NCBI GenBank assembly: GCA_032716605.1
Contig: CM064495.1
Location: 40,536,403-40,600,402, forward strand
DNA: 64,000 bases
Source: Paralithodes platypus
Lineage: Eukaryota; Arthropoda; Malacostraca; Decapoda; Lithodidae
Direction: 5' to 3'
Shown here one piece after another: positions 24,889 to 32,894 of the stretch. A program made the position numbers and the translations under genes. How positions within the stretch are numbered: position 1 is the stretch's first letter; every line of letters starts with the position of its first letter. The notes below the pieces were generated by a model, which saw only the letters and a list, made by a program, of their open reading frames with translations, ran no database searches and had not been told where the DNA came from.

Positions 24889-27079
24889 TTATAAAGAAAC
24901 TTATATTATTATTATATTGAAAAACCATTCTAATACAATCTTTTTATCAGGTAATGGCTCCGGGTTCCTAAAGATTATGGAACGTCTCCTACGTGGCGTC
25001 TGGACACCTTCTGCCGTTGAGGTCATGCAACCTACCTTGTATGTATAATGTACCATTTACTTATTTAATCAAAAGCTATTAAAAGCTTGAGTGTGAAAAA
25101 GTATAGCCACTTCTGATCTACTTTGCACTACTATTTTAGCTCACTGTACTGTAAAACCTTTCTCTTTCGAACTCGGGGGATCTAGAAACCCAGGGCTTCT
25201 GAGCAAAGTATCTATCTCTCTTTCATATAAGTCTAAAAAACTTATTGAGGTAAAGGTCTTCAGTCTGGACATTTAATTCTCTCCTTCAGACATAGCCCAA
25301 ATAATCAAGGTAATTATCCAGATGCCTGACATCTGGTGGACTCCTAATTGGTAGAAATGCGTTATGAGAGGCTGCTGTGGGTCGATATTTCAAGACTTGT
25401 AATAATGAACAGGCTAAGTTCTGAAGGGAAGCCATCCCACCATATACTACGGTTTCAAGTAGATACTATTAGCATACCTTAATATAGAATGATGATGAAT
25501 CTTCGGTCAGTCAACATGTATTTAATTGTGATTTCTTTTATTTCTCTTCAGCCCCACCAAGGCCTCCATTGCTGCTGCCCTTATCTTTGTCCTCGACAAG
25601 AAGACGGACTTAATCTCCGCCCCTCATGCCCTTGTTTACTTCGGTATCTGCATCTTCTTCGTCTACTTTAAGGTGGGACTCTAAGGATAATGATAACACC
25701 AGTGGCTTTAGTTACTGTAGAACTATGGGAAGTTACTGTATGAAATTAATTTGGTGATACCCATTGGAATTTAATTCCTTTTCTATACTCTTGTAACTAA
25801 ATATTGTTGAATATTTAACATTATCTTGATTGAAGTGCTTATTTATTATTTGTGCCATTTGATATTTTATTTATTGAAGCCTTCTACTACTTCTATTTTT
25901 TTTAATATTCTGATGTATCTACAGCTCACATTTGAAAGCAGATAAGATACCTATAATTTGGAAGATTGGCTCCAACTTATCTCTGCCTTCAATCTTGGTG
26001 CCATTTTTATCTTTGTACAGGGCACAGGTATTTTGTTTTTACTGATTTTTTTACTTATGAATCTCAACATCCTTAATCAGCTGTCATCGCTACCGAGCAT
26101 CAACATTACATTTATGCCATATGAAAACATGCTGTCATCGCTACCGAGCATCAACATTATATTTATGCCATTTGAAAACATGTTGTGCTTCATCTATTGT
26201 ACTGGATATTGTAATGAATTTAGCTAAACTATTACTATGCTGTATATGTATTGTTCTTTTTTTGTTTATTATTTACCACTGAAACCTGGTACATGATTTA
26301 TCTGTAGGTCTCGTCCTTCGACATACCATTCTAAAACCTGTTATGACCTTAGTGACCTCTGGGACACCCTGACTTAAATGCTTTGCAGCAAGAAGGGGCA
26401 CATATGGCCTCTCCAAAACTTATATTTTTTGTCTAATTTGCAATCTGTTATTGTAGCTAGAATTCCATTCAGGTATACTGTATTTCTTTATGTTTACTGT
26501 ATTCAGTAGTGGATATACTTACCTTCTGTTATGCCACCAATTCTTACTACGGTAGCACTTATACTTTTCTTACAGGTCACGTCGATCCTCTTTAGCATCC
26601 ATGAAGTCTTCCCCTGCATTCACAAGTGTTGTTGAGAACATTGCTCCTGAGCATTCACGAACCATTTGTACTGTTTGACAACTTATGCTATCCTTTGTCA
26701 TGACTAGTGGCCATTTATTGGTATTTGGTGTAAATATTGGTATTTTTTCCTTCTGTGATCATGTTTTCAGTTGTGTTGTCCCTATTCGGGCTCTGTCTTG
26801 AGTTCCCCCCCCCCCAAAAAAAAAGGAAAAGTGGGGATTGGGCCTAAATATATAGATAGACAGATAGTGATCATAATCATCTTGTTCTTATTGCAGCTTT
26901 CGTCCCTCCTCCTGGGTATTCACGATCCGTTTGTACCCTTCGAAAACCTGTTCTGTGCCATCTTCCTGGGTGGCATTTGGGACACCCTGGCCCAGACACT
27001 GGCCGGCAAGAAGGGAGCCGCTGCTGAGAAAGCGGCCGATGCCGTCAAAAATGGTAATAGCAAAAACAAAAAGGACTGA
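12262..27079 (+). CDS. TMEM38: Trimeric intracellular cation channel (TRIC), 7 coding exons
   Basis: TRIC channels are homotrimeric monovalent cation channels of the ER/SR membrane that supply counter-ions during calcium release. Coding exons: 12262-12382, 22179-22335, 23103-23198, 24601-24689, 24951-25038, 25552-25672, 26897-27079. All introns are GT-AG and the phases join (1,2,2,1,2,0). The product is 284 residues, normal for the family (about 280-300). Family landmarks include MYPYFDIAH (18-26), GEPILGALKNN (73-83), VWYVIFYSPFDI (92-103), KEVYRVKKINDGV (121-133; in solved TRICs this region binds PIP2), RGVWTPSAVEVMQPTF (169-184), PFVPFENLFC (235-244) and IWDTL. About seven hydrophobic segments are visible. 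The tail is Lys/Ala-rich and ends NKKD. The start has a strong context (GCCGCCATGG). Whether it is the A- or B-like paralogue cannot be told. The 3' UTR end is not resolved; an AATAAA near 27627 is one candidate. Confidence 0.95.
13186..13303 (+). repeat. 72-bp tandem duplication in TRIC intron 1
   Basis: ACGTGAGTTGCAGTTGGGAT, through TGTGTACATGC to GCAGGATTCGAA, is repeated with a 72-bp period and essentially no mismatches, indicating a recent duplication. Confidence 0.85.
13340..13430 (+). repeat. tRNA-like SINE fragment
   Basis: GGTTCGAATCC (perfect box B) at about 13399 is preceded at tRNA-like distance by a degenerate box A (GTGCGATGCATAAGGTG). No folded functional tRNA is expected. This is a SINE head in TRIC intron 1. 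Confidence 0.45.
13506..13927. mobile_element. 422-bp palindromic foldback element, 8-bp TSD
   Basis: The element begins GGTCAATATACAGGAGGCGC and ends with the reverse complement. It is flanked on both sides by GCCATTTG (13498-13505 and 13928-13935), an 8-bp target duplication. Almost the whole element is one palindrome: arms of about 100 bp, then poly(A)/poly(T) tracts, then mirrored AACCT runs around a short centre near 13710-13720. An 8-bp TSD fits hAT-type transposition. No transposase is encoded. It sits in TRIC intron 1. Confidence 0.85.
13980..14085. repeat. AT-rich simple repeat
   Basis: Imperfect TATATA runs abut the left end of the 14089-14905 element. Confidence 0.8.
14089..14905. 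mobile_element. 817-bp element with ~195-bp terminal inverted repeats
   Basis: CAGGGTGATTCAGTAACCC at the left end is mirrored by GGGTTACTGAATCACCCTG at the right end, with TA on both outer sides. The arms (about 14089-14283 and 14709-14905) agree over nearly their full length, including TTAGTCTTATTTTTGTCTCC on the other strand and CTAACTGGCAGGGT. The ~425-bp interior has no transposase and holds CTC- and TAA-type simple repeats. TA flanks fit Tc1/mariner-type insertion. It is in TRIC intron 1. Confidence 0.8.
15534..15660 (+). repeat. 65-bp tandem repeat, two units
   Basis: ACTCGTCAACCTTGGTTGGC at 15541 recurs as ACTCGTCAGCCTTGGGTGGC at 15606, each followed by AACCC, TCTAGGGGAG and ACCTTATA. 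A partial relative occurs near 16405. Confidence 0.7.
15913..16128 (-). CDS. Possible small secreted-type ORF, doubtful
   Basis: From an ATG at 16128 this - strand frame starts MFVLLLLLACPTKKDSD, a plausible signal peptide, then a Glu/Lys/Ala-rich stretch (EAESGEKAGEAREKAVE) and a Pro run. It lies antisense inside TRIC intron 1 and is more GC-rich than its surroundings. It could be a real short exon or gene, or chance. No family is recognised and no promoter or splice pattern was established. Confidence 0.2.
   Translation of the reverse strand: MFVLLLLLACPTKKDSDVVMTSKEAESGEKAGEAREKAVETGARVSFLASPPPPPVAGPSGINTHPIATSF
17165..17335 (-). repeat. tRNA-derived SINE (family S1)
   Basis: On the - strand a tRNA-like head reads GGTGTAATGGTTTAGATGC (box A region), then GAGTTCGAATTCC (box B) about 35 bp later, then a body ending near AATGGGGTGTTACTTAC. 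A second copy of head and body lies at 28116-28256. It is in TRIC intron 1. Confidence 0.7.
17340..19020. other. TRIC intron 1, no further gene seen
   Basis: AT-rich intronic DNA with many short GTACAGTA and TACTGTAC words. At 17996 there is a GGGTGGCCGACTCGAGACA fragment that recurs near 27599 and 53745. No exon with family similarity was found. Confidence 0.5.
19021..19830 (+). repeat. Diverged GT-rich minisatellite, ~8 units
   Basis: The phrase AGTAGAACTGTCATGTAGGT or a close variant recurs about every 55-85 bp (near 19122, 19174, 19228, 19276, 19333, 19388, 19457, 19770). Each is followed by a GTGTGGTG-type stretch of variable length and GACAATGCTAG. Unit length varies because the inner GT run expands and shrinks. 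A MITE (19507-19694) interrupts the array near its end. It is in TRIC intron 1. Confidence 0.75.
19507..19694. mobile_element. Foldback MITE, family M (copy 1)
   Basis: Ends TATACTCT and AGAGTATA are inverted. The arms include CTTGAACCCAAACCACTGTAAC and its mirrored partner GAGTTATAGGGGTTAATGTTCA, and the interior reads GAGCAAATGGGCTGTAAATTT. Related copies are at 32693, 41575 and 61861. It sits within the minisatellite. Confidence 0.7.
20461..20932. mobile_element. 472-bp piggyBac-like MITE, complete
   Basis: TTAA at 20457-20460 and 20933-20936 flank an element beginning CCCTCCAGCCCCGGC and ending GCCGGGAACAGAGGG-like (CCGGGAACAGAGGG). The termini match at 10 of 14 positions as inverted repeats (CCCTC....CCCGG). 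A TTAA target with CCC-starting ends is the hallmark of piggyBac-type transposition. Inside, GAGCCCTTCCGGG occurs twice near the right end. No transposase ORF is present. Partial copies lie at 1457-1575 and 8085-8444. It is in TRIC intron 1. Confidence 0.8.
21000..21880. other. TRIC intron 1, AT-rich, no feature seen
   Basis: Strongly A/T-biased, with AATAAA-like words and no recognisable element or exon. Confidence 0.4.
21891..22112. mobile_element. TTAA-flanked palindromic MITE, family T
   Basis: It is bounded by TTAA at 21887-21890 and 22113-22116. The left arm (CACTTTCA, then GGCTATCATTATACAATTTT, CAG, GGAA) is mirrored in the right arm (AATTCCTTCCTAAG, AATAATAGCCAGAATAAA, TGAAAGG). This copy lies 62 bp upstream of TRIC exon 2. 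Confidence 0.75.
22179..22335 (+). CDS. TMEM38: TRIC coding exon 2
   Basis: The acceptor is GGTTCAG and the donor GTGAGT. Residues 41-92 include HPLANWLSSMLTIFAGG and LLGEPILGAL, the second membrane segment with its conserved Gly-Glu-Pro. Confidence 0.95.
22689..22819. repeat. Inverted repeat around an AT microsatellite
   Basis: GTAAACATAAGGTTTCATAC, with CACAAGAAAGATG and ATACTTCCAT, is mirrored after a (TA)n centre (22742-22765) by the reverse complement ending CATAAGGTT in reverse. Arms are about 55-60 bp. It directly abuts the TTAA of the next MITE. It is in TRIC intron 2. Confidence 0.8.
22824..23029. mobile_element. TTAA-flanked palindromic MITE, family T
   Basis: TTAA at 22820-22823 and 23030-23033. 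Ends CCCCTTCTGTACCAG and GTGGTACAGAAGGGG. The arms carry CAACTATTAGACTATTTTATT with CAGCTTAGGAAGG on the left, mirrored by CGTCTAAATATG and related words on the right. It has the clearest termini of the family in this window and lies in TRIC intron 2, 70 bp before exon 3. Confidence 0.85.
23103..23198 (+). CDS. TMEM38: TRIC coding exon 3
   Basis: The acceptor is TATTTGCAG and the donor GTCAGT. Residues 93-124 include YVIFYSPFDIGYK and the start of the conserved KEVYR motif. Confidence 0.95.
24601..24689 (+). CDS. TMEM38: TRIC coding exon 4
   Basis: The acceptor is GATTTCCAG and the donor GTCAGT. Residues 125-154 read VKKINDGVTHAGKLFPNGYL onward, the amphipathic/PIP2-contact region and the next membrane segment. 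Confidence 0.95.
24855..24884. repeat. (TA)n microsatellite
   Basis: Fifteen TA units in the 261-bp TRIC intron 4, about 65 bp before the exon 5 acceptor. Confidence 0.9.
24951..25038 (+). CDS. TMEM38: TRIC coding exon 5
   Basis: The acceptor is TTTTTATCAG and the donor GTATGT. Residues 155-183 include GNGSGFLKIMERLLRGVW and PSAVEVMQPT, strongly conserved in TRICs. Confidence 0.95.
25552..25672 (+). CDS. TMEM38: TRIC coding exon 6
   Basis: The acceptor is TTTCTCTTCAG and the donor GTGGGA. Residues 184-224 contain PTKASIAAALIFVLDKK and HALVYFGICIFFVYFK, a membrane segment. Confidence 0.95.
26081..26220 (+). pseudogene. Decayed TRIC exon 7 copy with 51-bp duplication
   Basis: After CTTAATCAG (an acceptor-like end), the frame reads LSSLPSINITFMPYENM, and a 51-bp tandem repeat gives LSSLPSINIIFMPFENML, then CFIY. 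This parallels the true exon 7 (LSSLLLGIHDPFVPFENLFC) at the same distance from an AG. It is best explained as a duplicated terminal exon that decayed and then duplicated internally. It ends at a stop at about 26226 and has lost the IWDTL and KKG parts. Confidence 0.6.
26308..26395 (+). pseudogene. Decayed TRIC exon 7 copy with stop
   Basis: GTCTCGTCCTTCGACATACC, then TTCTAAAACCTGTT, and CTCTGGGACACCCTGACTTA match the exon 7 words (TTCGAAAACCTGTT, ATTTGGGACACCCTGG). Translated, LWDTL is followed by a stop and then CSKKG, parallel to IWDTLAQTLAGKKG. Indels and the stop show it is dead. Confidence 0.6.
26577..26700 (+). pseudogene. Decayed TRIC exon 7 copy or alternative terminal exon
   Basis: Following TTTCTTACAG, a strong acceptor, the phase-0 frame reads VTSILFSIHEVFPCIHKCC and stops. 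A few bases on, in another frame, SIHEPFVLFDNL resembles GIHDPFVPFENL of exon 7. The good splice site leaves open an alternative end that would truncate the channel before its last conserved segment. A decayed exon is more likely. Confidence 0.5.
26810..26870 (+). repeat. Dispersed retroposon tail fragment
   Basis: A C/A tract, then GTGGGGATTGGGCCTAAATA and a GATAGACAGATAG stretch. A near copy lies at about 43410-43465 (GGGGGGAATGGGCCTGAGTA, AATAGATAGCTAGATA). The GATA-type tail resembles that of the SINE at 48866-49095. Confidence 0.55.
26897..27079 (+). CDS. TMEM38: TRIC coding exon 7 (terminal)
   Basis: The acceptor is CTTATTGCAG. Residues 225-284 include GIHDPFVPFENLFCAIFLGG and WDTLAQTLAGKKG, then a Lys/Ala-rich cytosolic tail ending in TGA at 27077. 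Decayed copies of this exon lie just upstream in the preceding intron. Confidence 0.95.
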   Translation, partial: LSSLLLGIHDPFVPFENLFCAIFLGGIWDTLAQTLAGKKGAAAEKAADAVKNGNSKNKKD

Positions 27080-27660
27080 GAAGGCTGTGTGGTGGTGTAG
27101 TGGTTTGCTGTGTGTAGCCACTAACTTGCGAGTGATGAGATGCATTGTAAGTATTTTGAATGTTATTAGTTTTTTCTTCAAGGCAAAGAGTTGAGATTAC
27201 ATGAGCAAAGGTAGTGGTGAATTTTTTTCAGAATCTCTGCTCAAGACTACTGAATTATTACAAAATTTAGTATGGATGATGTCTTTTTACTTTGCATGGC
27301 TAACATTAGATAATTTTGTTCAGATTAAGAAAGCTGTCTCGTAGTAAAGAAACTTAAATCTACATCAAATATCTCCTTCAATTAGATAATACCTTGATTT
27401 TTGTGGCCTATTATTCGTATTCGTGCAACTTTGATATAGTCCTTCACTATGATTGCTCATGTTGATCAGCTCTAAAGAAGATTATTTTTCCTGTCTACAT
27501 GTTAAGTTGAATTGGGTAGGGTAGCTAAGTTTTGCTTGCTGATCCAATGAGTACACCATCTATCTATAGTACACATACCTTTTTTTTTTTAATTGGGGGT
27601 GGCCGACTCGAGACATAGCCACTATCAATAAAACAATTGCTATCCGCCAAAATATATGAG
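27080..27660 (+). other. Probable TRIC 3' UTR and flank
   Basis: No further coding exon is seen after the stop. AATAAA at about 27627 is a possible polyadenylation signal, inside a repeat fragment (GGGGTGGCCGACTCGAGACA at 27595). The end of the transcript cannot be fixed from sequence. Confidence 0.35.
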
Positions 27661-27669
27661 TAGAGTTAT

Positions 27670-27876
27670 CCCCTTCTGTACCAGCGACGTCTTATTAATT
27701 TTTATCATAGCTATATTTAGACAATTTTGTGCAGTTTAAGAAGGATCTGTGTTTGTGGAAAGGATTAAGTGTGATCGTACAAAGCCTGTTAATTGGTGGA
27801 GGCCCTTTTAAAGCTGAATAAATTTGTCTAATAGTAACCAGAATAAGTTAAAAGGACGGCACCGGTACTGAATGGG
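27670..27876. mobile_element. Palindromic MITE, family T
   Basis: CCCCTTCTGTACCAGCGACG at the left, GCACCGGTACTGAATGGG then TTAA (27877-27880) at the right. The left flank is TTAT, a degenerate target. The arms share the TTTAGACAATTTTGTGCAGT and GAATAAATTTGTCTAATAG pair. Confidence 0.7.
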
Positions 27877-28002
27877 TTAAATTAATAAATGAGGGTCAAA
27901 ATATATTAAAGTTTGAAGTTTATTAATCTAACTTACGTTTTGGGAATCGCATTATTATCAATTTCATGTTCTAATTAGATCACCAATTACAAATTTGCTA
28001 AT

Positions 28003-28112
28003 AACTGACTCAGCTGGAAGAGCGAGGGTTCAAATCCAACGACTGTGAAATACTGTAGATGGTCACAAGTAAATTATCCACTCTACCCTCAAACCCTTGA
28101 CTGGGAAGAAAG
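28003..28112 (+). repeat. tRNA-like SINE fragment
   Basis: TGACTCAGCTGGAAGAGCG resembles a tRNA box A/D-arm and AGGGTTCAAATCC a box B, separated by far less than in a tRNA gene, so the head is internally deleted. The body continues to about 28112, where the S1 SINE body on the other strand begins. Confidence 0.5.
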
Positions 28113-28115
28113 TTG

Positions 28116-28256
28116 GAATCTATTAAGTAACACCCCGTTTTTAACATTAATCATCAATTTCAAACCCCAATGCACTTGAATAAACTAATGAAAGCATATG
28201 GTCCTCCCGGGATTCGAACTCGGGACACCACATCCAGAACATAAGCATCTAAACCA
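28116..28256 (-). repeat. tRNA-derived SINE (family S1), truncated
   Basis: It matches 17165-17300, including GGTCCTCCCGGGATTCGAAC and the body CCCCAATGCACTT / TTAACATTAATCATCAATT, and breaks off in the box A region (AAACCATG). Confidence 0.7.
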
Positions 28257-28469
28257 TGTTGAATATACTGAAACTGTAGCACTAAGTAATGAGCTGTACA
28301 GTACTGTAGATACATGTAGTAGGGCTGTGCCCAATACAATATTTCAATCCGATATATTGCCAATTATCACATATTTTTCGATGCGTTCTGATATCCAAAT
28401 TTGCTCATCCGATTCAGGAAATCCGATATACCGGTACCTAAATAAAGGAAATAATCACCCCGAGGCTAC

Positions 28470-29760
28470 ATAATGGCTGCGTATATACATGTGATGTGTG
28501 TACATGTGTGCGATGTGTGTAGGCAGTACAAGTACAGTACCATACTTGTTTACCTTAGACTTAATAAAGTTTGTACATTTCTAGTGTATCCCTTCAGTTT
28601 TGCTTATTTAAATGACTGATAGTTGTGATTTAATAGGCAATGTTCTAGTCTCCCAGTTTAAATCTACATTTAAAAATAGTTTCTTTGTAAAATCACAACT
28701 TTTTTACATTACTTTAAACCTTCTTCAGGTACAAACTTTTTTATGTGTAGGTTTTTATGGTTTCCAGTGTATCCCTTTAGTTTTGCTTATTAAATGACTG
28801 ACAGTTGTCAATGTACTAGTCTCCCAGTTATTATCTTAATATATTGAACCAATTTTAATAATGGTAACACATAGCATCTAATATCCATGTTATACCCAGC
28901 TTGTGTTACCCTGATACACTGTGTGTTTAGTAGCATGGAATTTAGGTTATAGTGGTGTACAGTACATTCAATTCAACGGTTCAACAACAACCTTAGTGAA
29001 TGACTATATAATCCTAAGGGAAAATTACTTGACTAAATAATCCCAAAGGAAAATAATTTAACTGGGGTTTCTAAATTCCAACCACCACTTTTCATTCTAT
29101 AATATTTTCACTCGGGGGGGGGGGGGGGGATTGTTCATTCAGGTTGCCTGCAAACTTTTGAAATTGGTTGTACAGTACTGTACATTAGTTTTATTAATAG
29201 ATGTAGGAATGGGCTAGTTTTCCATTAGGGTACAGTCTTAGAAAGTAATATCTTCTCATTTTATTCTAAATGTGTTTAAAACCAAAACAGTTAAGCACAC
29301 AGTAATTACATTTACTCACACTGATGAATTTGTTACAGTGTTGGTGTGTTATCACAAGTTTATTTGCATAAAACTGTGACTGGAGTTTTTCCCACCTTTG
29401 CTCTGAATAAGATCATTGAAGCCAAAGGTATTAGATTGAAAGCTTGATTACCTGAACAAATCCATCAGTTTAGCAGGAGGGTATTCAAGATTTCATTAGT
29501 ATAACCATATGACTTCACTTATAGCAAAGATAGGAAGAAACATTTTGGCTTTGTCTTTACTCAAAGGAAATTTGGACTTTGAAAGTTATATTTGGCTTCA
29601 CTCAAGAACTATGGTGGGAAGGCATTTTGCTTTTGTTCTTTTGCTCTTTCCGGCTGCTGGCCAACAGTGACCCAGGTCTACCATTCATTCTAAGAGAGAG
29701 AGGTTTCCTGGATGTTGTCAAAGTGGGAGTCATCCACATCCTCTGTTTGTACTTGCAAGC
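28470..29760. other. Gene-free intergenic DNA
   Basis: It contains a partial repeat (the CAGTTTTGCTTATT and AATGACTGA words at 28590 and 28770), a 16-base G run at 29114-29129 and AT-rich sequence. No gene or classifiable element is seen. Confidence 0.5.
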
Positions 29761-29765
29761 CTGTT

Positions 29766-29768
<3 letters not shown>

Positions 29769-29821
<53 letters not shown>

Positions 29822-29880
29822 ACACCAGACCACTGAGTAATAACAAGAGACTCTCATAGGGTTGGCCTGTTGGACTATTT
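29769..29880 (-). repeat. 49-base T tract with retroposon fragment
   Basis: A T run at 29769-29817 (a poly(A) tail on the - strand) is followed by ACACCAGACCACTGAG and ACTCTCATAGGGTTGGCC. A related fragment, ACCAGACCACTGAGCTCAAT with AACTCTCACAGGTCTGGC, occurs at 52654-52705. It is likely a dispersed SINE-type element. Confidence 0.5.
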
Positions 29881-29899
29881 GTAAGGGCTTTCCTGCAAC

Positions 29900-31170
29900 T
29901 GCTAAGTTATGGCCATAATGAGCGGAGTCTTCATTCTCATTGCCCTTCAAAGCCAATGTAACACAAGTTTATTTGACTTAACATACATTCCATCCATATT
30001 GCAGGGTAAGGCGGCTTGGTGTCCAGCAATGGTAGAACTCTGGTGGTGGACTGTACATCGACCACTGCTGTGCTGCCGTCCCTCGTCCATCTGCCACACA
30101 GCTTTGTCCACAGGAGGTTTTGTAGGTCTATTACCCCGACAAGACTTTTTTAACTTCTATCTATCTATATACTTTTTAACTTATTGTAAACAAAATTCTC
30201 GTTCTGCACAATTTTTGGGTCTTGTGTGGCAGTTTTTATATAATAATTATATAGTATTGACATTCTTTTTAAAATCTTGTATGATTACATTATGGTGAGA
30301 TAACATACAGGACATTTTATTACTGCTGTATGTGTATGACTAAATAATCCATGCTGTGCAATTCATTTTTGTACTTCAATTTTATAGCTATACTGTAGGT
30401 GACAAACTATTGAAATATCATGACATTTTTATCGTGAACATGAAAGTATTAACAGTAGTATTATTAAGGTGATGCAATTTGTTTTTATTCTGATTAAAAA
30501 AAAAATATTGGTGTATTATAAATATCATAGAATTTGATCTTATTCTTACATAAAAGTATTAATGACGTAGTATTATGATATTTAGATTTAGGTGGGTTAA
30601 CTGAAAAGTATTATGTGCTAGGTGTTATGATGATTTATTTTTATTTGTATGTCTCGGTTTGATAAAGACCATAATTTTTGTGTCATTGTCGAACATTTAT
30701 AAACTTATTCCCGTTTATATCACAAACTAGAAGAAAGTACTGTATCTACATTTTACGGTGCAATGATAAGGAATTTGTCACAAGAAATCACAATAGGATA
30801 ATTTTGACTTTTTGAACTTGAATGTACAGGTCTCCCTCGATTTACGATTGGGTTATGTTCCTGAAAACCCGATCTTAAATAGAAATGCAGTATATAGCAA
30901 ACCCTCAAATTAACGGGGTAAATGGGGATGCGTTCTCGATCCAGCCAAAACCCAAACACAAACACCTAAAACCCTATTAAAATATCGTAAATCGGGGCAT
31001 CGGATAGTGAGGGAGACTGTATGTGTGTATGTGGTGTCGGCCAGCTGTACAAGACTTCCCCGATAGTTGGTATCCATGTGCCGATAATTTTCTATTCTCG
31101 ATTCCTCAATATTTGGTTTCCCCATTATACTAATTTCACTTTCTGTTTGGCAGGAAAGGGACAGAAGGTA
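29900..31170. other. Gene-free region, one exon-like stretch
   Basis: At 30005-30135 an AG (CATATTGCAG) precedes a GC-richer open stretch (GKAAWCPAMVELWWWTVHRP). No family is recognised, so it is not called as an exon. The rest is AT-rich. Confidence 0.35.
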
Positions 31171-31182
31171 AATCCCACAATA

Positions 31183-31298
31183 CCAAACAAAATTATTTTA
31201 TTCCAAGCTGTTTCGGTGACGACTACGACCCTTTTCTGTGGAAAGAAAAGGGTTGTAGTCAAAAGTGAAGCTATTTGGAATCAAATTATTTTGTTTGG
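31183..31298. repeat. 116-bp palindrome
   Basis: CCAAACAAAATTATTTTATT and CCAA at the left are mirrored by TTGGAATCAAATTATTTTG and TTTGG at the right, with inner arms GACTACGACCCTTTTCT and AGAAAAGGGTTGTAGTC around a GTGGAA loop. It is probably a small foldback MITE. No target duplication is evident. Confidence 0.75.
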
Positions 31299-31933
31299 TT
31301 TGTCTGCTTTCACTTGCTACTTTATATTTGTATGTAACATGTCCCACCAATCCACCATTCCTGTATAGCATCGTTCCTGTATTCCATACCATACCCCACG
31401 TCAGGCATCCTCTCTATCACCTTCTCGCTCCTCTCCACCATATGTAAAAACCATCCCATATCCTGTACACTACTGTATTGACTTTCTTTCCAGTTTTTGT
31501 TTCTTATTCATCCTTTAATATCCATTCCTTCTCCACAAATGCTCTTTCTTGTTTCTTGTAATATTTCCATCCTTATTTGTAATTACTGGTGTTCTTCCTG
31601 CTCTCTATGATTCTCAAACTCCCACTTTTCTTTGTCAGAATCTTGCCTCAATCACACAAAGCCTTCTTACCCATTTTCTGCTAGTTCGTATTTCTCTTCT
31701 TGTTCTCCGTATTTGCCATATTAGTTTGCCTCCCATCCTCATGCTTCTACAAGACTAGACCCCATCCTTAATCTGTATCCCCAATCGCTAGAGACCCAAA
31801 TAGCCACTTTGCCCACCTTTATCCTCTTCAATACAATGGCGTCCGTTGCAGTTATTCCTGTTTGATTTAGATGGTTTTATTAAGGTTTGGAAGGATATCT
31901 TTGAATCAAAGAGGTAGAAACTATTTTGGTTAA

Positions 31934-32028
31934 CCCTTTGATACTCCCAGGAACATTCCAAACAGAATAAAAATCATGTATTGTTAGCCAGAATGAAATA
32001 TAGATTGGCGTCAAGTGTACTGAAGAGG
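31934..32028. mobile_element. Short internally deleted family T MITE
   Basis: TTAA at 31930-31933 and 32029-32032. Left CCCTTTGATACTCCCAGG, right GTGTACTGAAGAGG, and the inner GTTAGCCAGAATGAAATA word of the family. The length is 95 bp, under half of the usual ~205-220. Confidence 0.65.
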
Positions 32029-32692
32029 TTAAGTTAGTTAGTCATCCCATCCCGTATCCTGACTAGTCATGTCGTTGTTAGTAGTCCATAATTTCCCTTC
32101 AATTGACGGCGTTCGATGCTCATTTTCTTACGCTGCCAAATAGTCGGGAAATAATGATGAAAAAAATATAATAATGGGTTTTCGGTTTATTTTGCACATT
32201 GAAAAGTAGCATAATTACTGTACATGTTATATAAGTATCTATGTGTGTACTGTAATTACCTTGATTTTTCAGTGCATGTGTATAATTGTAGGTATGATGA
32301 TCGGCCTTCTTGATTCTGATATTTTCGATGTTCATGTAGCGCTGAAATTTTATAGTAGTCTATGTCCAGTATTGCAAGAGATTCTGTTAGATGAAACGCA
32401 TAGGCCAAACGAACTTGTTACAGTAATGTTTTTCAAAAAATAAAAATGAGATCCCAGATAATTTCTTATTGTATTTTATTAAGCTTCGTATCTCTTTCTC
32501 TCATATTACCTACTCTATTTTTATCTATAGCATTATATGTATGAACTATTTATTTTGTATTCAAAATGTAAAGTTATGTGTGTTAAGGCAATTATTAATC
32601 TATAATGGCTTGCTGATCTACCACATATAATGTAGTCCAAAAGGAGAGGTAAATCCTGACCTGCGATCGTTAGAGACACTTCATTAGTCTCT

Positions 32693-32894
32693 TATACCCT
32701 GTTCCAAATAGGTAGGGCAGAAGTTGTGAACCCTAACCCCTGTAACTCAAAAAGGGCTAGAGCAAATGAGCTGTAAATTTCCCTGGCTGACCCTTCCCAA
32801 ATAGTAGACATATTAGCTGGATTACTCTAGTCATTTCTGAGGTATAGAGGTTAATGTTCAAGAGTTTTGGACTACTTCTTTGGAACAGGGTATA
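32693..32894. mobile_element. Foldback MITE, family M (copy 2)
   Basis: Ends TATACCCTGTTCCAAATAGG and CTTTGGAACAGGGTATA are inverted. The interior has GAGCAAATGAGCTGTAAATTT-like sequence and GGATTACTCTAGTCATTTC, as in the copies at 19507, 41575 and 61861. TA flanks fit a Tc1/mariner-type origin. Confidence 0.75.

Noticed and set aside
30005..30140. Exon-like stretch after CATATTGCAG
   Set aside because: There is an acceptor-like AG and a GC-richer open frame, but no protein family, no matching donor and no neighbouring exon.
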